This document shows, in pieces, positions 1-7,254 of a stretch of 19,432 nucleotides of DNA. Source of the DNA: UKL13-2 sp964417885 (GTDB lineage: Bacteria; Pseudomonadota; Gammaproteobacteria; Burkholderiales; Usitatibacteraceae); contig CAYQKN010000068.1 in the NCBI GenBank assembly GCA_964417885.1, positions 1 through 19,432 on the forward strand, given 5' to 3'. The position numbers and the translations under genes were made by a program. The notes beneath the pieces are model-generated. The model saw nothing but the letters and a program-made list of their open reading frames with translations. It was not told the origin of the DNA and did not search any database. The stretch's first letter is position 1. Every line of letters begins with the position of its first letter.

Positions 1-368
1 AGATGCTGGAGACGGTGACGCAGGCCGGCGGCACCGCGACCAAGGCGCAGGTGCCGGGATACCGTATCGCCGGCAAGACCGGCACCGCCTACAAGCTGGT
101 GAACGGGCAGTACGCCGACAACCTGTACCTGTCTTCATTCGTCGGCTTTGGCCCGGTCTCCAATCCGCGCTACATCATCGCGGTGACGATCGATGAACCC
201 GGCGCCGGCAAGCACTACGGCGGTGACGTGTCAGCGCCGGTGTTTGCCAGCGTGCTGTCGCAGGCGCTGCGCATCGACGGCGTGCCGCCGGACGCGCAGC
301 AGGTGCGCGAAGCCAGCGCGCCGGGTACCGCGCCGGCGCAACTGCTGGCGGCAAAGGACCGCGGATGA
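1..368 (+). CDS. ftsI: Peptidoglycan transpeptidase FtsI (PBP3), C-terminal part
   Basis: This is the last ~121 residues of the septum-specific class B penicillin-binding protein, which crosslinks peptidoglycan at the division site in the periplasm. The window edge cuts off the start. The visible part holds the KTGTA motif (the third transpeptidase active-site motif, near positions 70-90), followed by the typical FVGFGPVSNPRY and later conserved strands, and ends in a low-complexity Ala/Pro tail. The SxxK and SxN motifs lie upstream of the window. The stop codon overlaps the murE start (ATGA), as expected in a dcw operon. Identity rests on the motif and on the murE neighbour. Confidence 0.95.
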   Translation, partial: MLETVTQAGGTATKAQVPGYRIAGKTGTAYKLVNGQYADNLYLSSFVGFGPVSNPRYIIAVTIDEPGAGKHYGGDVSAPVFASVLSQALRIDGVPPDAQQVREASAPGTAPAQLLAAKDRG

Positions 369-1903
369 TGATCGCTCCCGCCCGCCCCGCCAGCCCGCAA
401 TCGGTGCTTGCCGCCGGGTTCACGTCGGTCGAACTGGAAAACGCGCTGGCGTCACTACCGGCGGCGATCGAGGAGGTGACCGCCAGCAGCCGCGATGCGC
501 GGCGCGGCTACGCCTTCCTGGCCTACCCCGGCGCCACCCGCGACGGGCGCGATTTCATCGCCGACGCCATCACCCGCGGCGCCTCGGCGATCCTGTTCGA
601 CCCGGCCGGCTTCGCCTGGAATGCGGACTGGAAGGTGCCGCACCTGGGTGTGCCGGACCTGAAGCAGCACGCCAGCCAGATTGCCGGCAGTGTCTACCGT
701 CATCCGGCCGAAGTGCTGTGGATGACCGGTGTCACCGGCACCAACGGCAAGACCTCGGTGTCGCAGTGGATCGCCCACGGCCTGCAACTGGCGGGTCGCA
801 AGGCGGGCATCATCGGCACCATCGGCAACGGCCTGGTCGGCCAGCTGCTGCCGTCGGACAACACCACGCCGGACGCGGTCACGCTGCAGCGCACGCTGCG
901 CGACATGCTGCGCGCCGGTGCCACCAGCTGCGCGATGGAAGTGTCCAGCCACGGACTTGACCAGGGCCGTGTCGCCGACATCAAGTACGACGTCGCCGTG
1001 TTCACCAACCTGACCCGCGATCACCTCGACTATCACGGCACCATGGAAGCCTATGGCGAAGCCAAGGCGCGTCTGTTCGCGCTGCGCGGGCTCAAGGTCG
1101 CGGTGATCAATGTCGACGACCCGTTCGGCGCGGCGCTGGCGGAGCGGCTCGCCGGGCAGCCCGGCAACACGGTCGAGCTGATCCGCTACAGCACGCGGCA
1201 GAACGGCCAGGTCGCCAACCTGGCGGCGAAGAATGTGGCGGTCCACGCCGGCGGGCTCAGCTTCGACGTGGCCGGAGCGTTCGGCAGCGCAACGGTCGAG
1301 TCCGATATCCTCGGCGCGTTCAATGTCTCAAACCTGCTGGCGGTGATCGGCGCGCTCGTCGCTGCCGGCATCGGCCTGCGGCAGGCGGCGGACATTGCCG
1401 GCCGGCTGCGGCCGGTGCCCGGACGGATGCAGACGGTGCGGGTCACCAACAAGCCGCTGATCGTGGTCGATTACGCGCACACGCCCGACGCACTGGAAAA
1501 GGCGCTGTCGACGCTGGCGGCGATCGTGCCGGAAAACGGCCGCCTGATCTCGGTGTTCGGCTGCGGCGGCGATCGCGATCGCGGCAAGCGGCCGCAGATG
1601 GGCGCGATCTCGGCACGCTACGCCGACCTGTCGATCGTCACCTCCGACAATCCGCGCACCGAGGATGCCGCGCGCATCATCGGCGACATCGTTGACGGCA
1701 TGGGCAGCGCGCCGCGCCGCACTATCGCCGACCGGCAGCAGGCGATCTACGAGGCGCTGAACGAAGCGCACGCGGCGGATATCGTCGCCATCGCCGGCAA
1801 GGGTCACGAGGACTACCAGATCATCGGCACTGCCAAGCATCATTTCAGCGATGTCGAAGTGGCCGGTGAGGCGCTGGCGGCATGGAAGGGAGGGCGGCCA
1901 TGA
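365..1903 (+). CDS. murE: UDP-MurNAc-tripeptide synthetase MurE (meso-diaminopimelate adding)
   Basis: Cytoplasmic Mur ligase that adds the third residue of the stem peptide to UDP-MurNAc-L-Ala-D-Glu using ATP. The 512-residue product has the ATP-binding loop GVTGTNGKT at about residues 122-130, the Mur ligase central-domain HGLDQGR and NLTRDHLDYHG segments, and a C-terminal domain with DNPR at about 428-431. In the family DNPR marks meso-diaminopimelate specificity, so meso-DAP is the inferred substrate. The start at 365 overlaps the ftsI stop and has AAGGA about 7 bases upstream; the next codon is also ATG (368). The 3' end overlaps murF by ATGA. Length and motifs are normal. Confidence 0.97.
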   Translation: MMIAPARPASPQSVLAAGFTSVELENALASLPAAIEEVTASSRDARRGYAFLAYPGATRDGRDFIADAITRGASAILFDPAGFAWNADWKVPHLGVPDLKQHASQIAGSVYRHPAEVLWMTGVTGTNGKTSVSQWIAHGLQLAGRKAGIIGTIGNGLVGQLLPSDNTTPDAVTLQRTLRDMLRAGATSCAMEVSSHGLDQGRVADIKYDVAVFTNLTRDHLDYHGTMEAYGEAKARLFALRGLKVAVINVDDPFGAALAERLAGQPGNTVELIRYSTRQNGQVANLAAKNVAVHAGGLSFDVAGAFGSATVESDILGAFNVSNLLAVIGALVAAGIGLRQAADIAGRLRPVPGRMQTVRVTNKPLIVVDYAHTPDALEKALSTLAAIVPENGRLISVFGCGGDRDRGKRPQMGAISARYADLSIVTSDNPRTEDAARIIGDIVDGMGSAPRRTIADRQQAIYEALNEAHAADIVAIAGKGHEDYQIIGTAKHHFSDVEVAGEALAAWKGGRP

Positions 1904-3282
1904 GCGACGCCTTCGCCATGACGCTGGACGAAATCGCGCACGGCACCGGGGCGCGGCTGGCCGGCGCGAACACCACCATCAGCGGGGTCTCGACCGACAG
2001 CCGCAGCCTGCAGCCCGGCGACCTGTTCGTCGCCATCCAGGGCGAGAACTTCGACGGCCACGATTACCTGCCGCTGGCGCTGCAACGCGGCGCCGTGGCG
2101 GCGCTGGTATCGCGCCCGGCGCCTTCGGTTGCCCTGCCGCAGCTGGTGGTGGACAACACCCGCTTCGGCTATGGCCGGCTGGCGCGCCTGTGGCGCAGCC
2201 GCTTCAGCCCGTTGACCCTGGCACTGACCGGCAGCAACGGCAAAACCACGGTCAAGGAGATGCTGCGCAGCATCCTGGTGCTTCATGCCGGCGGCGACGC
2301 GCCGGTGCTGGCGACGGAAGGCAACCTGAACAACGACATCGGCCTGCCGCAGATGATGTTGCGGCTGCGCGCGCACCACCGTTACGCCGTGTTCGAGATG
2401 GGCATGAATCACCTGGGCGAGATCGAGTACCTGTCGCGGCTGCTGGAGCCCGATGCGGCGCTGGTAATCATGGCCGGCACCGCGCATATCGGCGAGCTGG
2501 GCTCGCGCGAGGCGATTGCCCAGGCCAAGGGCGAGATTTTTGCCGGCCTCAAGCCCGGCGGCAGCGCGGTGATCAACATGCATGACCGGTTCGGCGCCTA
2601 CTGGCGCGGGCTGGTGCGCGAACAGTCGGCCGACACCGAGATCATCGGCTTCGGCATCAGCCCGGAAGACGAAGTGGTCGGCACCCTCGGCCACGAATTC
2701 ATGACCATTGCCTTCGACGGTGAATCGGTGGCGGTGCGGCTCATGGTTCCCGGTGAGCACAACCAGCGCAACGCGCTGGCGGCAGCGGCCGGCGCGATCG
2801 CGCTGGGAGTGCCGCTGGAGCGGATCCGCGCCGGGCTGGAGTCGTTCACCGGCGTGCCCGGACGGCTCATCGCCTGCCTCGGCCACAATGCCGCCACCAT
2901 CGTCGACGACACTTACAACGCCAATCCCGACTCGGTCAAGGCGGCCATCAAGGTGCTGGCGGCCAGCAAGCCGCCGCGGCTGCTGGTGCTGGGCGACATG
3001 GGTGAACTGGGCGCCGGCGCCGCGGCGATGCATCGCGAGGTCGGCGAATTCGCCCGGCGCCACGGCATCGAGCGGCTGTTTGCAACGGGTGAACTGTCGC
3101 GCGAGACCGTCGCTGCCTTCGGCAGCGGCGCCACCCACTTCGATTCGCGTGATGCGCTGGTTGCCGCGCTGCTGCCGCAGCTGGCACCGCAGACGACCGT
3201 GCTGGTGAAGGGTTCCCGATTCATGCGGATGGAGCGGGTGGTGGAAAAACTTGTGCCCGATTACCACGGAGGTCATCACTAA
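1900..3282 (+). CDS. murF: UDP-MurNAc-tripeptide:D-Ala-D-Ala ligase MurF
   Basis: Cytoplasmic Mur ligase that joins D-Ala-D-Ala to the UDP-MurNAc-tripeptide, completing the pentapeptide. The product is 460 residues. The ATP loop GSNGKT is at about 111-116, followed by TEGNLNNDIGLP and EMGMNHLGEIE, which are MurF signatures, and later DDTYNANPDS and LGDMGELG in the C-terminal domain. An in-frame ATG exists at 1882, but 1900 is preferred because it overlaps the murE stop as ATGA and has a purine-rich ribosome binding site (GGAAGGGAGGG) just upstream. It reads on into the mini-ORF and mraY. Confidence 0.96.
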   Translation: MSDAFAMTLDEIAHGTGARLAGANTTISGVSTDSRSLQPGDLFVAIQGENFDGHDYLPLALQRGAVAALVSRPAPSVALPQLVVDNTRFGYGRLARLWRSRFSPLTLALTGSNGKTTVKEMLRSILVLHAGGDAPVLATEGNLNNDIGLPQMMLRLRAHHRYAVFEMGMNHLGEIEYLSRLLEPDAALVIMAGTAHIGELGSREAIAQAKGEIFAGLKPGGSAVINMHDRFGAYWRGLVREQSADTEIIGFGISPEDEVVGTLGHEFMTIAFDGESVAVRLMVPGEHNQRNALAAAAGAIALGVPLERIRAGLESFTGVPGRLIACLGHNAATIVDDTYNANPDSVKAAIKVLAASKPPRLLVLGDMGELGAGAAAMHREVGEFARRHGIERLFATGELSRETVAAFGSGATHFDSRDALVAALLPQLAPQTTVLVKGSRFMRMERVVEKLVPDYHGGHH

Positions 3283-3345
3283 ATGCGCGCCGACTTCAAT
3301 TGCACAGCGACCCGCCGGGTTGCCGCCCGCGGAGGGCGACGCTGA
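3283..3345 (+). CDS. Possible 20-residue coupled leader ORF between murF and mraY
   Basis: The ATG follows the murF TAA directly and the TGA overlaps the mraY ATG (TGATG), so the reading frame exactly fills the murF-mraY gap. A strong Shine-Dalgarno sequence, GGAGGT at 3268-3273, lies 9 bases before this ATG, inside the murF end. The predicted peptide is Arg/Ala-rich with one Cys and resembles nothing I recognise. Its most likely role, if translated, is to carry ribosomes from murF to mraY rather than to make a working peptide. The frame could be accidental; the well-placed ribosome binding site is the main argument. Confidence 0.35.
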   Translation: MRADFNCTATRRVAARGGRR

Positions 3346-4430
3346 TGCTGCTCGACCTGTTCCAGTACCTCGGCCGCGACCTGCGCGTGTTCAACGTGTT
3401 CAACTACATCACGCTGCGCACGGTGCTGGCGGCGATGACCGCGCTGGCGATTTCGTTCCTGATCGGCCCTCGCATGATCCGCAAGCTGGCGGAGCTGAAG
3501 GTGGGCCAGTCGGTGCGTGACGACGGCCCGCAAACGCACCTGGTGAAAGCCGGCACGCCGACCATGGGCGGCGCCCTGATCCTCCCTGCGGTGGCAATCA
3601 CCACCTTGCTGTGGGCCGACCTCGACAACCGTTACGTCTGGGCCTGCCTCGCCACCACCATCGGCTACGGCGTGATCGGCTGGATCGACGACTACCGCAA
3701 AGTGGTGCACAAGAATTCCAAGGGCCTGTCGGCGCGCGCCAAGATGTTCTGGCAGACCGTGATCGCCGTCATTGCGCTGTCCTACCTGGCCTACCGCGCC
3801 AACCTGCCGCAGCAGACCGACCTGATCGTGCCGTTCTTCAAGACCGTGGCGATCCCGCTCGGCACCATCGGCTTCATCGTGCTCGGCTGGTTCGTCGTGG
3901 TCGGCTTCTCCAACGCGGTCAACCTTACCGACGGCCTCGATGGGCTCGCCATCATGCCGACGGTGATGGTGGCCTCCGCCCTGGCGATCTTCGCCTACGT
4001 CGCCGGCAACAAGGTGTTCGCCAATTATCTTGGCGTGCCTTACATCGCCGGCGCCGGCGAACTGGCCATTTTCTGCGGGGCCATTGCCGGCGCCGGGCTG
4101 GCCTTCCTCTGGTTCAACGCCTATCCGGCTGAAGTGTTCATGGGCGATGTCGGCGCGTTGGCGCTGGGCGGCGCGCTCGGCATGATCGCCATGGTCTGCC
4201 GCCAGGAAATCGTGCTCATCATCATGGGTGGCGTATTCGTGGTCGAGACCCTGTCGGTGATGATCCAGGTCGCCAGCTTCAAGCTCACCGGCAAACGGGT
4301 GTTCCGCATGGCCCCCCTGCACCACCACTACGAACTCAAGGGCTGGAAAGAAAACCAGGTCGTCGTGCGCTTCTGGATTATTACGATAGTGCTGGTCTTG
4401 TTTGGACTCTCGACGTTGAAACTGCGATGA
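3345..4430 (+). CDS. mraY: Phospho-MurNAc-pentapeptide transferase MraY
   Basis: Integral membrane enzyme that moves phospho-MurNAc-pentapeptide onto undecaprenyl phosphate, making lipid I. The 361-residue product has the family marks: D115-D116 in DDYRK, NLTDGLDGLA at about 193-202, MGDVGAL around D268, and the HHHYELKGW loop at about 326-334. Many hydrophobic stretches fit the usual ten membrane helices. The start at 3345 (MLLDLFQYL) matches the family N-terminus and has GGAGG at 3331-3335; the frame is open further upstream but without a good start. The last ~20 codons are odd: they use ATA, ATT, TTG, CTC and GGA where the body prefers ATC, CTG and GGC, and they are duplicated at 4522-4589. 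Confidence 0.97.
   Translation: MLLDLFQYLGRDLRVFNVFNYITLRTVLAAMTALAISFLIGPRMIRKLAELKVGQSVRDDGPQTHLVKAGTPTMGGALILPAVAITTLLWADLDNRYVWACLATTIGYGVIGWIDDYRKVVHKNSKGLSARAKMFWQTVIAVIALSYLAYRANLPQQTDLIVPFFKTVAIPLGTIGFIVLGWFVVVGFSNAVNLTDGLDGLAIMPTVMVASALAIFAYVAGNKVFANYLGVPYIAGAGELAIFCGAIAGAGLAFLWFNAYPAEVFMGDVGALALGGALGMIAMVCRQEIVLIIMGGVFVVETLSVMIQVASFKLTGKRVFRMAPLHHHYELKGWKENQVVVRFWIITIVLVLFGLSTLKLR
4363..4430 (+). repeat. Direct repeat, copy 1 (3' end of mraY)
   Basis: These 68 bases, including the mraY stop, recur at 4522-4589, 159 bp further on, with only two mismatches. Both mismatches are third-position changes that keep the same amino acid (ATT/ATC for Ile, AAA/AAG for Lys). Confidence 0.95.
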
Positions 4431-4453
4431 GAAAAATAGCGAGCGCACGGCGA

Positions 4454-4514
4454 TCTGGTTTGGGCGACGCTAACCGGCGCAGCCGGTTAAGCACGCAGTG
4501 CGGCGGAGACCAGA
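4454..4514. repeat. REP-like hairpin between the two mraY tails
   Basis: The core is a perfect 8-bp stem (TAACCGGC at 4471-4478, GCCGGTTA at 4482-4489) with a 3-base loop. An outer stem, TCTGGT at 4454-4459 with ACCAGA at 4509-4514, encloses it. The rest of 4431-4521 holds no recognisable gene. The form resembles extragenic palindromes common in proteobacteria, but family membership cannot be tested from this window. Confidence 0.6.
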
Positions 4515-4521
4515 AACCCAA

Positions 4522-4589
4522 TCGTGCGCTTCTGGATTATCACGATAGTGCTGGTCTTGTTTGGACTCTCGACGTTGAAGCTGCGATGA
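4522..4589 (+). repeat. Direct repeat, copy 2 (orphan mraY 3' end)
   Basis: Second copy of the last 22 codons plus stop of mraY, 66 of 68 bases identical to 4363-4430. It has no start or upstream gene body, so it is a gene-end remnant rather than a gene. It is immediately followed by ATGAAC and the palindrome at 4608-4663. Confidence 0.95.
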
Positions 4590-4607
4590 ACAACAGAAAA
4601 CCAAACT

Positions 4608-4663
4608 CAAGCACTGGTGCGATCTTCCAGCCGCTTTTGGCCTGGAAGCCGCGCCAGTGCTTG
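4608..4663. repeat. Long palindrome upstream of murD
   Basis: A perfect 10-bp outer stem (CAAGCACTGG with CCAGTGCTTG) surrounds an internal loop and a second stem of CTTCCAG with CTGGAAG, closed by a GCTTTT-containing loop. The left half and the segment CTGGAAGCCGCGC (4642-4654) recur at 10743-10789 with identical spacing. No T-run follows, so a simple intrinsic terminator is unlikely. It may be a mobile palindrome or an mRNA structure before the murD ribosome binding site. Confidence 0.75.
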
Positions 4664-4700
4664 TGTTTTGCCATGAAGTGCTAGGTGATGGAGCGCGGAG

Positions 4701-6101
4701 GTGAACTGGCATGACAAAAGCATTCTTGTTCTTGGCGCGGGTGACACCGGCGTCTCCGTCGTCCGATGGGCCGTCGGAATGGGTGCTCGTGTGCGAATCG
4801 CCGACACGCGTGACGATCCACCCGGCGCCGCTGAACTTGCCGCCGAATGCCCCGCTTGCGACCTCGTCACCGGCCCCTTCAGCGCAGCCCTATTCGGCGA
4901 CGCCGAACTCGTTGTTGCAAGCCCGGGCGTGGCCGTTGCTGGGCCCGCGTGTGACCCGGCCGTCGCGCGCGCGATCGCTCAAGGGAAAAAGTTCGTTGGG
5001 GATGTCGAGCTTTTTGCGTGGGAACAGGACCGGCTAGGCCGGCAAGGACAGCGACCGAAAATGATCGGCATCACCGGCTCCAATGGCAAATCCACCGTCA
5101 CCGCGATGGCGGGGGAGATGTGTCGTGCCGCCGGCCTGCGTACGGTGGTAGCCGGCAACATCGGCCTGCCGGTACTGGACGCGGCGCGGCAGGCGCGCGA
5201 GCAGGGGCAGCCGGATGTGTACGTGGTCGAGCTGTCGAGTTTCCAGCTCGAGACCACATCATCGCTGGTGTGCGACCGCGCCGCCATGCTGAACCTGTCG
5301 CAGGATCATCTCGACCGCTATCGCACGATGGACGATTACGCGCTCGCCAAGCGGCGCATCTTTGCCCATGCGCGGCACCAGGTGCTGAATCGCGAGGACG
5401 CGGCCAGCATGGCGATGCGTGACGATCGGCTGCCGTTCAGCACCTTTGGCGCCGATGCGCCGGCGGATGATGCCGATTACGGCATTGCCGATGGCTGGCT
5501 CACGCGCGGCAGCCGGCGGCTGATGCCGCTGCATGAGGTTCCGGTTGCCGGCCTGCACAATGCGGCCAACGCGCTGGCGGCGCTGGCACTTTGCGACGGC
5601 ATGGCCGGCGATACCGACCGGCTGCTGGCGGGGCTGAAACAGTTCAAGGGGCTGCCGCATCGCGTCGAAAACGCCGGCAGCATCCGCGGCGTGACGTTCT
5701 ACGACGACTCCAAGGGTACCAACGTCGGTTCGACCGTGGCCGCGCTGAACGGCATGACGGTGCCGGTGGTGCTGATCGCCGGCGGCGTTGGCAAGGAGCA
5801 GGATTTCTCGCCGCTGGCCGAGCCGGTGCGGCGGCGCGCGCGGGCAGTGGTGCTGATCGGCAAGGACGCGCGCCTGATCGAGTCCGCCATCACCGGCGCC
5901 CGGGTGGAAACGCTGCACGCCGCCAGCATGGCCGATGCGGTCGCCCTGGCGCAGGCCGCGGCCCAGCCGGGCGATGCGGTGCTGCTGTCGCCGGCGTGCG
6001 CCAGCTTCGACATGTTCAGCAATTACCATCATCGCGGCGACGTGTTCGCCCAGTGCGTACGCGAGCTCAAGGCCAGGCTGGAGGGCGACGATGCTCTATA
6101 G
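4701..6101 (+). CDS. murD: UDP-MurNAc-L-alanine:D-glutamate ligase MurD
   Basis: Cytoplasmic Mur ligase that adds D-glutamate to UDP-MurNAc-L-Ala. The 466-residue product begins with a Rossmann-like LVLGAGDTGVS, has the ATP loop GSNGKST at about 126-132, VELSSFQLE, LSQDHLDRY, and a C-terminal YDDSKGTN and LSPACASFD. The start is GTG at 4701: an in-frame TGA at 4686-4688 excludes anything longer, and GGAG at 4690-4693 lies 7 bases upstream. The first eight Leu codons (codons 1-112) are CTT, CTC or CTA, never CTG, and Val is mostly GTC/GTT. From about codon 146 CTG dominates, as in the neighbours, so the 5' third looks imported. It overlaps ftsW by 11 bp. Confidence 0.96.
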   Translation: MNWHDKSILVLGAGDTGVSVVRWAVGMGARVRIADTRDDPPGAAELAAECPACDLVTGPFSAALFGDAELVVASPGVAVAGPACDPAVARAIAQGKKFVGDVELFAWEQDRLGRQGQRPKMIGITGSNGKSTVTAMAGEMCRAAGLRTVVAGNIGLPVLDAARQAREQGQPDVYVVELSSFQLETTSSLVCDRAAMLNLSQDHLDRYRTMDDYALAKRRIFAHARHQVLNREDAASMAMRDDRLPFSTFGADAPADDADYGIADGWLTRGSRRLMPLHEVPVAGLHNAANALAALALCDGMAGDTDRLLAGLKQFKGLPHRVENAGSIRGVTFYDDSKGTNVGSTVAALNGMTVPVVLIAGGVGKEQDFSPLAEPVRRRARAVVLIGKDARLIESAITGARVETLHAASMADAVALAQAAAQPGDAVLLSPACASFDMFSNYHHRGDVFAQCVRELKARLEGDDAL

Positions 6102-7254
6102 CCCGGGGGCGCCGCGCACCGAGATCGACCTGTCGCTGTTCTGGAGCGTGATCCTGCTGCTGTCGATCGGCCTGGTGATGGTGTATTCCTCATCCATCGC
6201 CATGGCCGAGGCTGAGAAGATGACCGGCTACCGCATGTATTACTTCCTGCAGCGGCACGCCATTTACCTGGTGCTGGGCGTGACCGCCGCGTTCGTCGCC
6301 TTCCAGGTGCCGATCGCCATCTGGCAGAAATTCGCGCCGGCGCTGTTCATCATCGGCGGCTTCCTGCTGGTAATCGTGCTGATTCCCGGCATCGGCCGCG
6401 AGGTCAACGGCTCGCGCCGCTGGATTTCACTCGGCTTCATGACCATGCAGCCGTCGGAGCTGATGAAGTTTTTCGCGGTGCTGTATGCCGCCGATTACAC
6501 CGTGCGCAAGGCCGCCTTCATGCACGATTTCAAGAAGGGCTTCCTGCCGATGGCGGCGGTGATGGTATTCGTCGGCGCGATGCTGCTGCGCGAGCCGGAC
6601 TTCGGCGCGCTGGTGGTGATCACCGCGATCGCGATGGCGATCCTGTTCCTCGGCGGGCTCAACTGGCGCGTGTTCGCCGGCCTGATCGTGCTGCTGGCGG
6701 GCGCATTCGTGGTGCTGATCATCTCCTCGCCGTACCGCCTGCAGCGCATTGTCGGCTTCATGGACCCGTGGGCCGACGCCTACGGCAAGGGCTACCAGCT
6801 GTCGCACTCGCTGATCGCCTTCGGCCGCGGCGAGTGGTTCGGCGTCGGCCTCGGCGGCAGTGTCGAGAAACTGTTCTACCTGCCCGAGGCGCACACCGAT
6901 TTCCTGCTGGCGGTGGTGGCGGAAGAGCTGGGGCTGGTCGGCGTGTTCATCGTCATCGCCCTGTTTGCCTTCCTGATCTATCGCGCGTTCATGGTCGGTC
7001 GTGAAGCGATGATGCGCGAGAAATACTTCGCCGCGCTGGTGGCGCAGGGCATCGGCGTCTGGCTGTCGGTGCAGGCGTTCATCAACATGGGCGTCAACAT
7101 GGGTCTGCTGCCGACCAAGGGCCTGACGCTGCCGTTCCTGTCCTACGGCGGCAGCGGCATCATCGTCAACTGCCTGGCGGTGGCGGTGCTGCTGCGGATC
7201 GATGCCGAGAACCGCTCCACCTCGACCGCGGCCCGGGGAGTGCGGCGCGGATGA
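6091..7254 (+). CDS. ftsW: Septal peptidoglycan polymerase FtsW (SEDS family)
   Basis: Polytopic inner-membrane glycosyltransferase that polymerises lipid II at the septum together with FtsI. The 387-residue product shows repeated hydrophobic helices and the SEDS signatures: VNGSRRWISLG, QPSELMKFF, the long loop with GYQLSHSLIAFGRG and LPEAHTDF, and LPFLSYGGSG near the C-terminus. The start at 6091 has GGAGGG at 6080-6085 and overlaps the murD end. The frame is open upstream to 5935, but that part is only the shadow of murD. The 3' end overlaps murG as ATGA. Confidence 0.96.
   Translation: MLYSPGAPRTEIDLSLFWSVILLLSIGLVMVYSSSIAMAEAEKMTGYRMYYFLQRHAIYLVLGVTAAFVAFQVPIAIWQKFAPALFIIGGFLLVIVLIPGIGREVNGSRRWISLGFMTMQPSELMKFFAVLYAADYTVRKAAFMHDFKKGFLPMAAVMVFVGAMLLREPDFGALVVITAIAMAILFLGGLNWRVFAGLIVLLAGAFVVLIISSPYRLQRIVGFMDPWADAYGKGYQLSHSLIAFGRGEWFGVGLGGSVEKLFYLPEAHTDFLLAVVAEELGLVGVFIVIALFAFLIYRAFMVGREAMMREKYFAALVAQGIGVWLSVQAFINMGVNMGLLPTKGLTLPFLSYGGSGIIVNCLAVAVLLRIDAENRSTSTAARGVRRG

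Noticed and set aside
1840..3279. 479-codon minus-strand ORF opposite murF
   Set aside because: It mirrors murF codons, with His/Gln/Arg/Ala-rich low-complexity product typical of antisense shadows in GC-rich DNA.
4363..4589. Insertion sequence with long target duplication
   Set aside because: There is no transposase and only ~90 bp between the repeats; 68-bp target duplications are not usual.
4427..4684. 85-codon ORF starting at the ATGA overlap with the mraY stop
   Set aside because: It runs out of frame through the duplicated mraY tail and then the palindrome; the product has no recognisable features, and its openness follows from the 159-bp spacing being a multiple of three.
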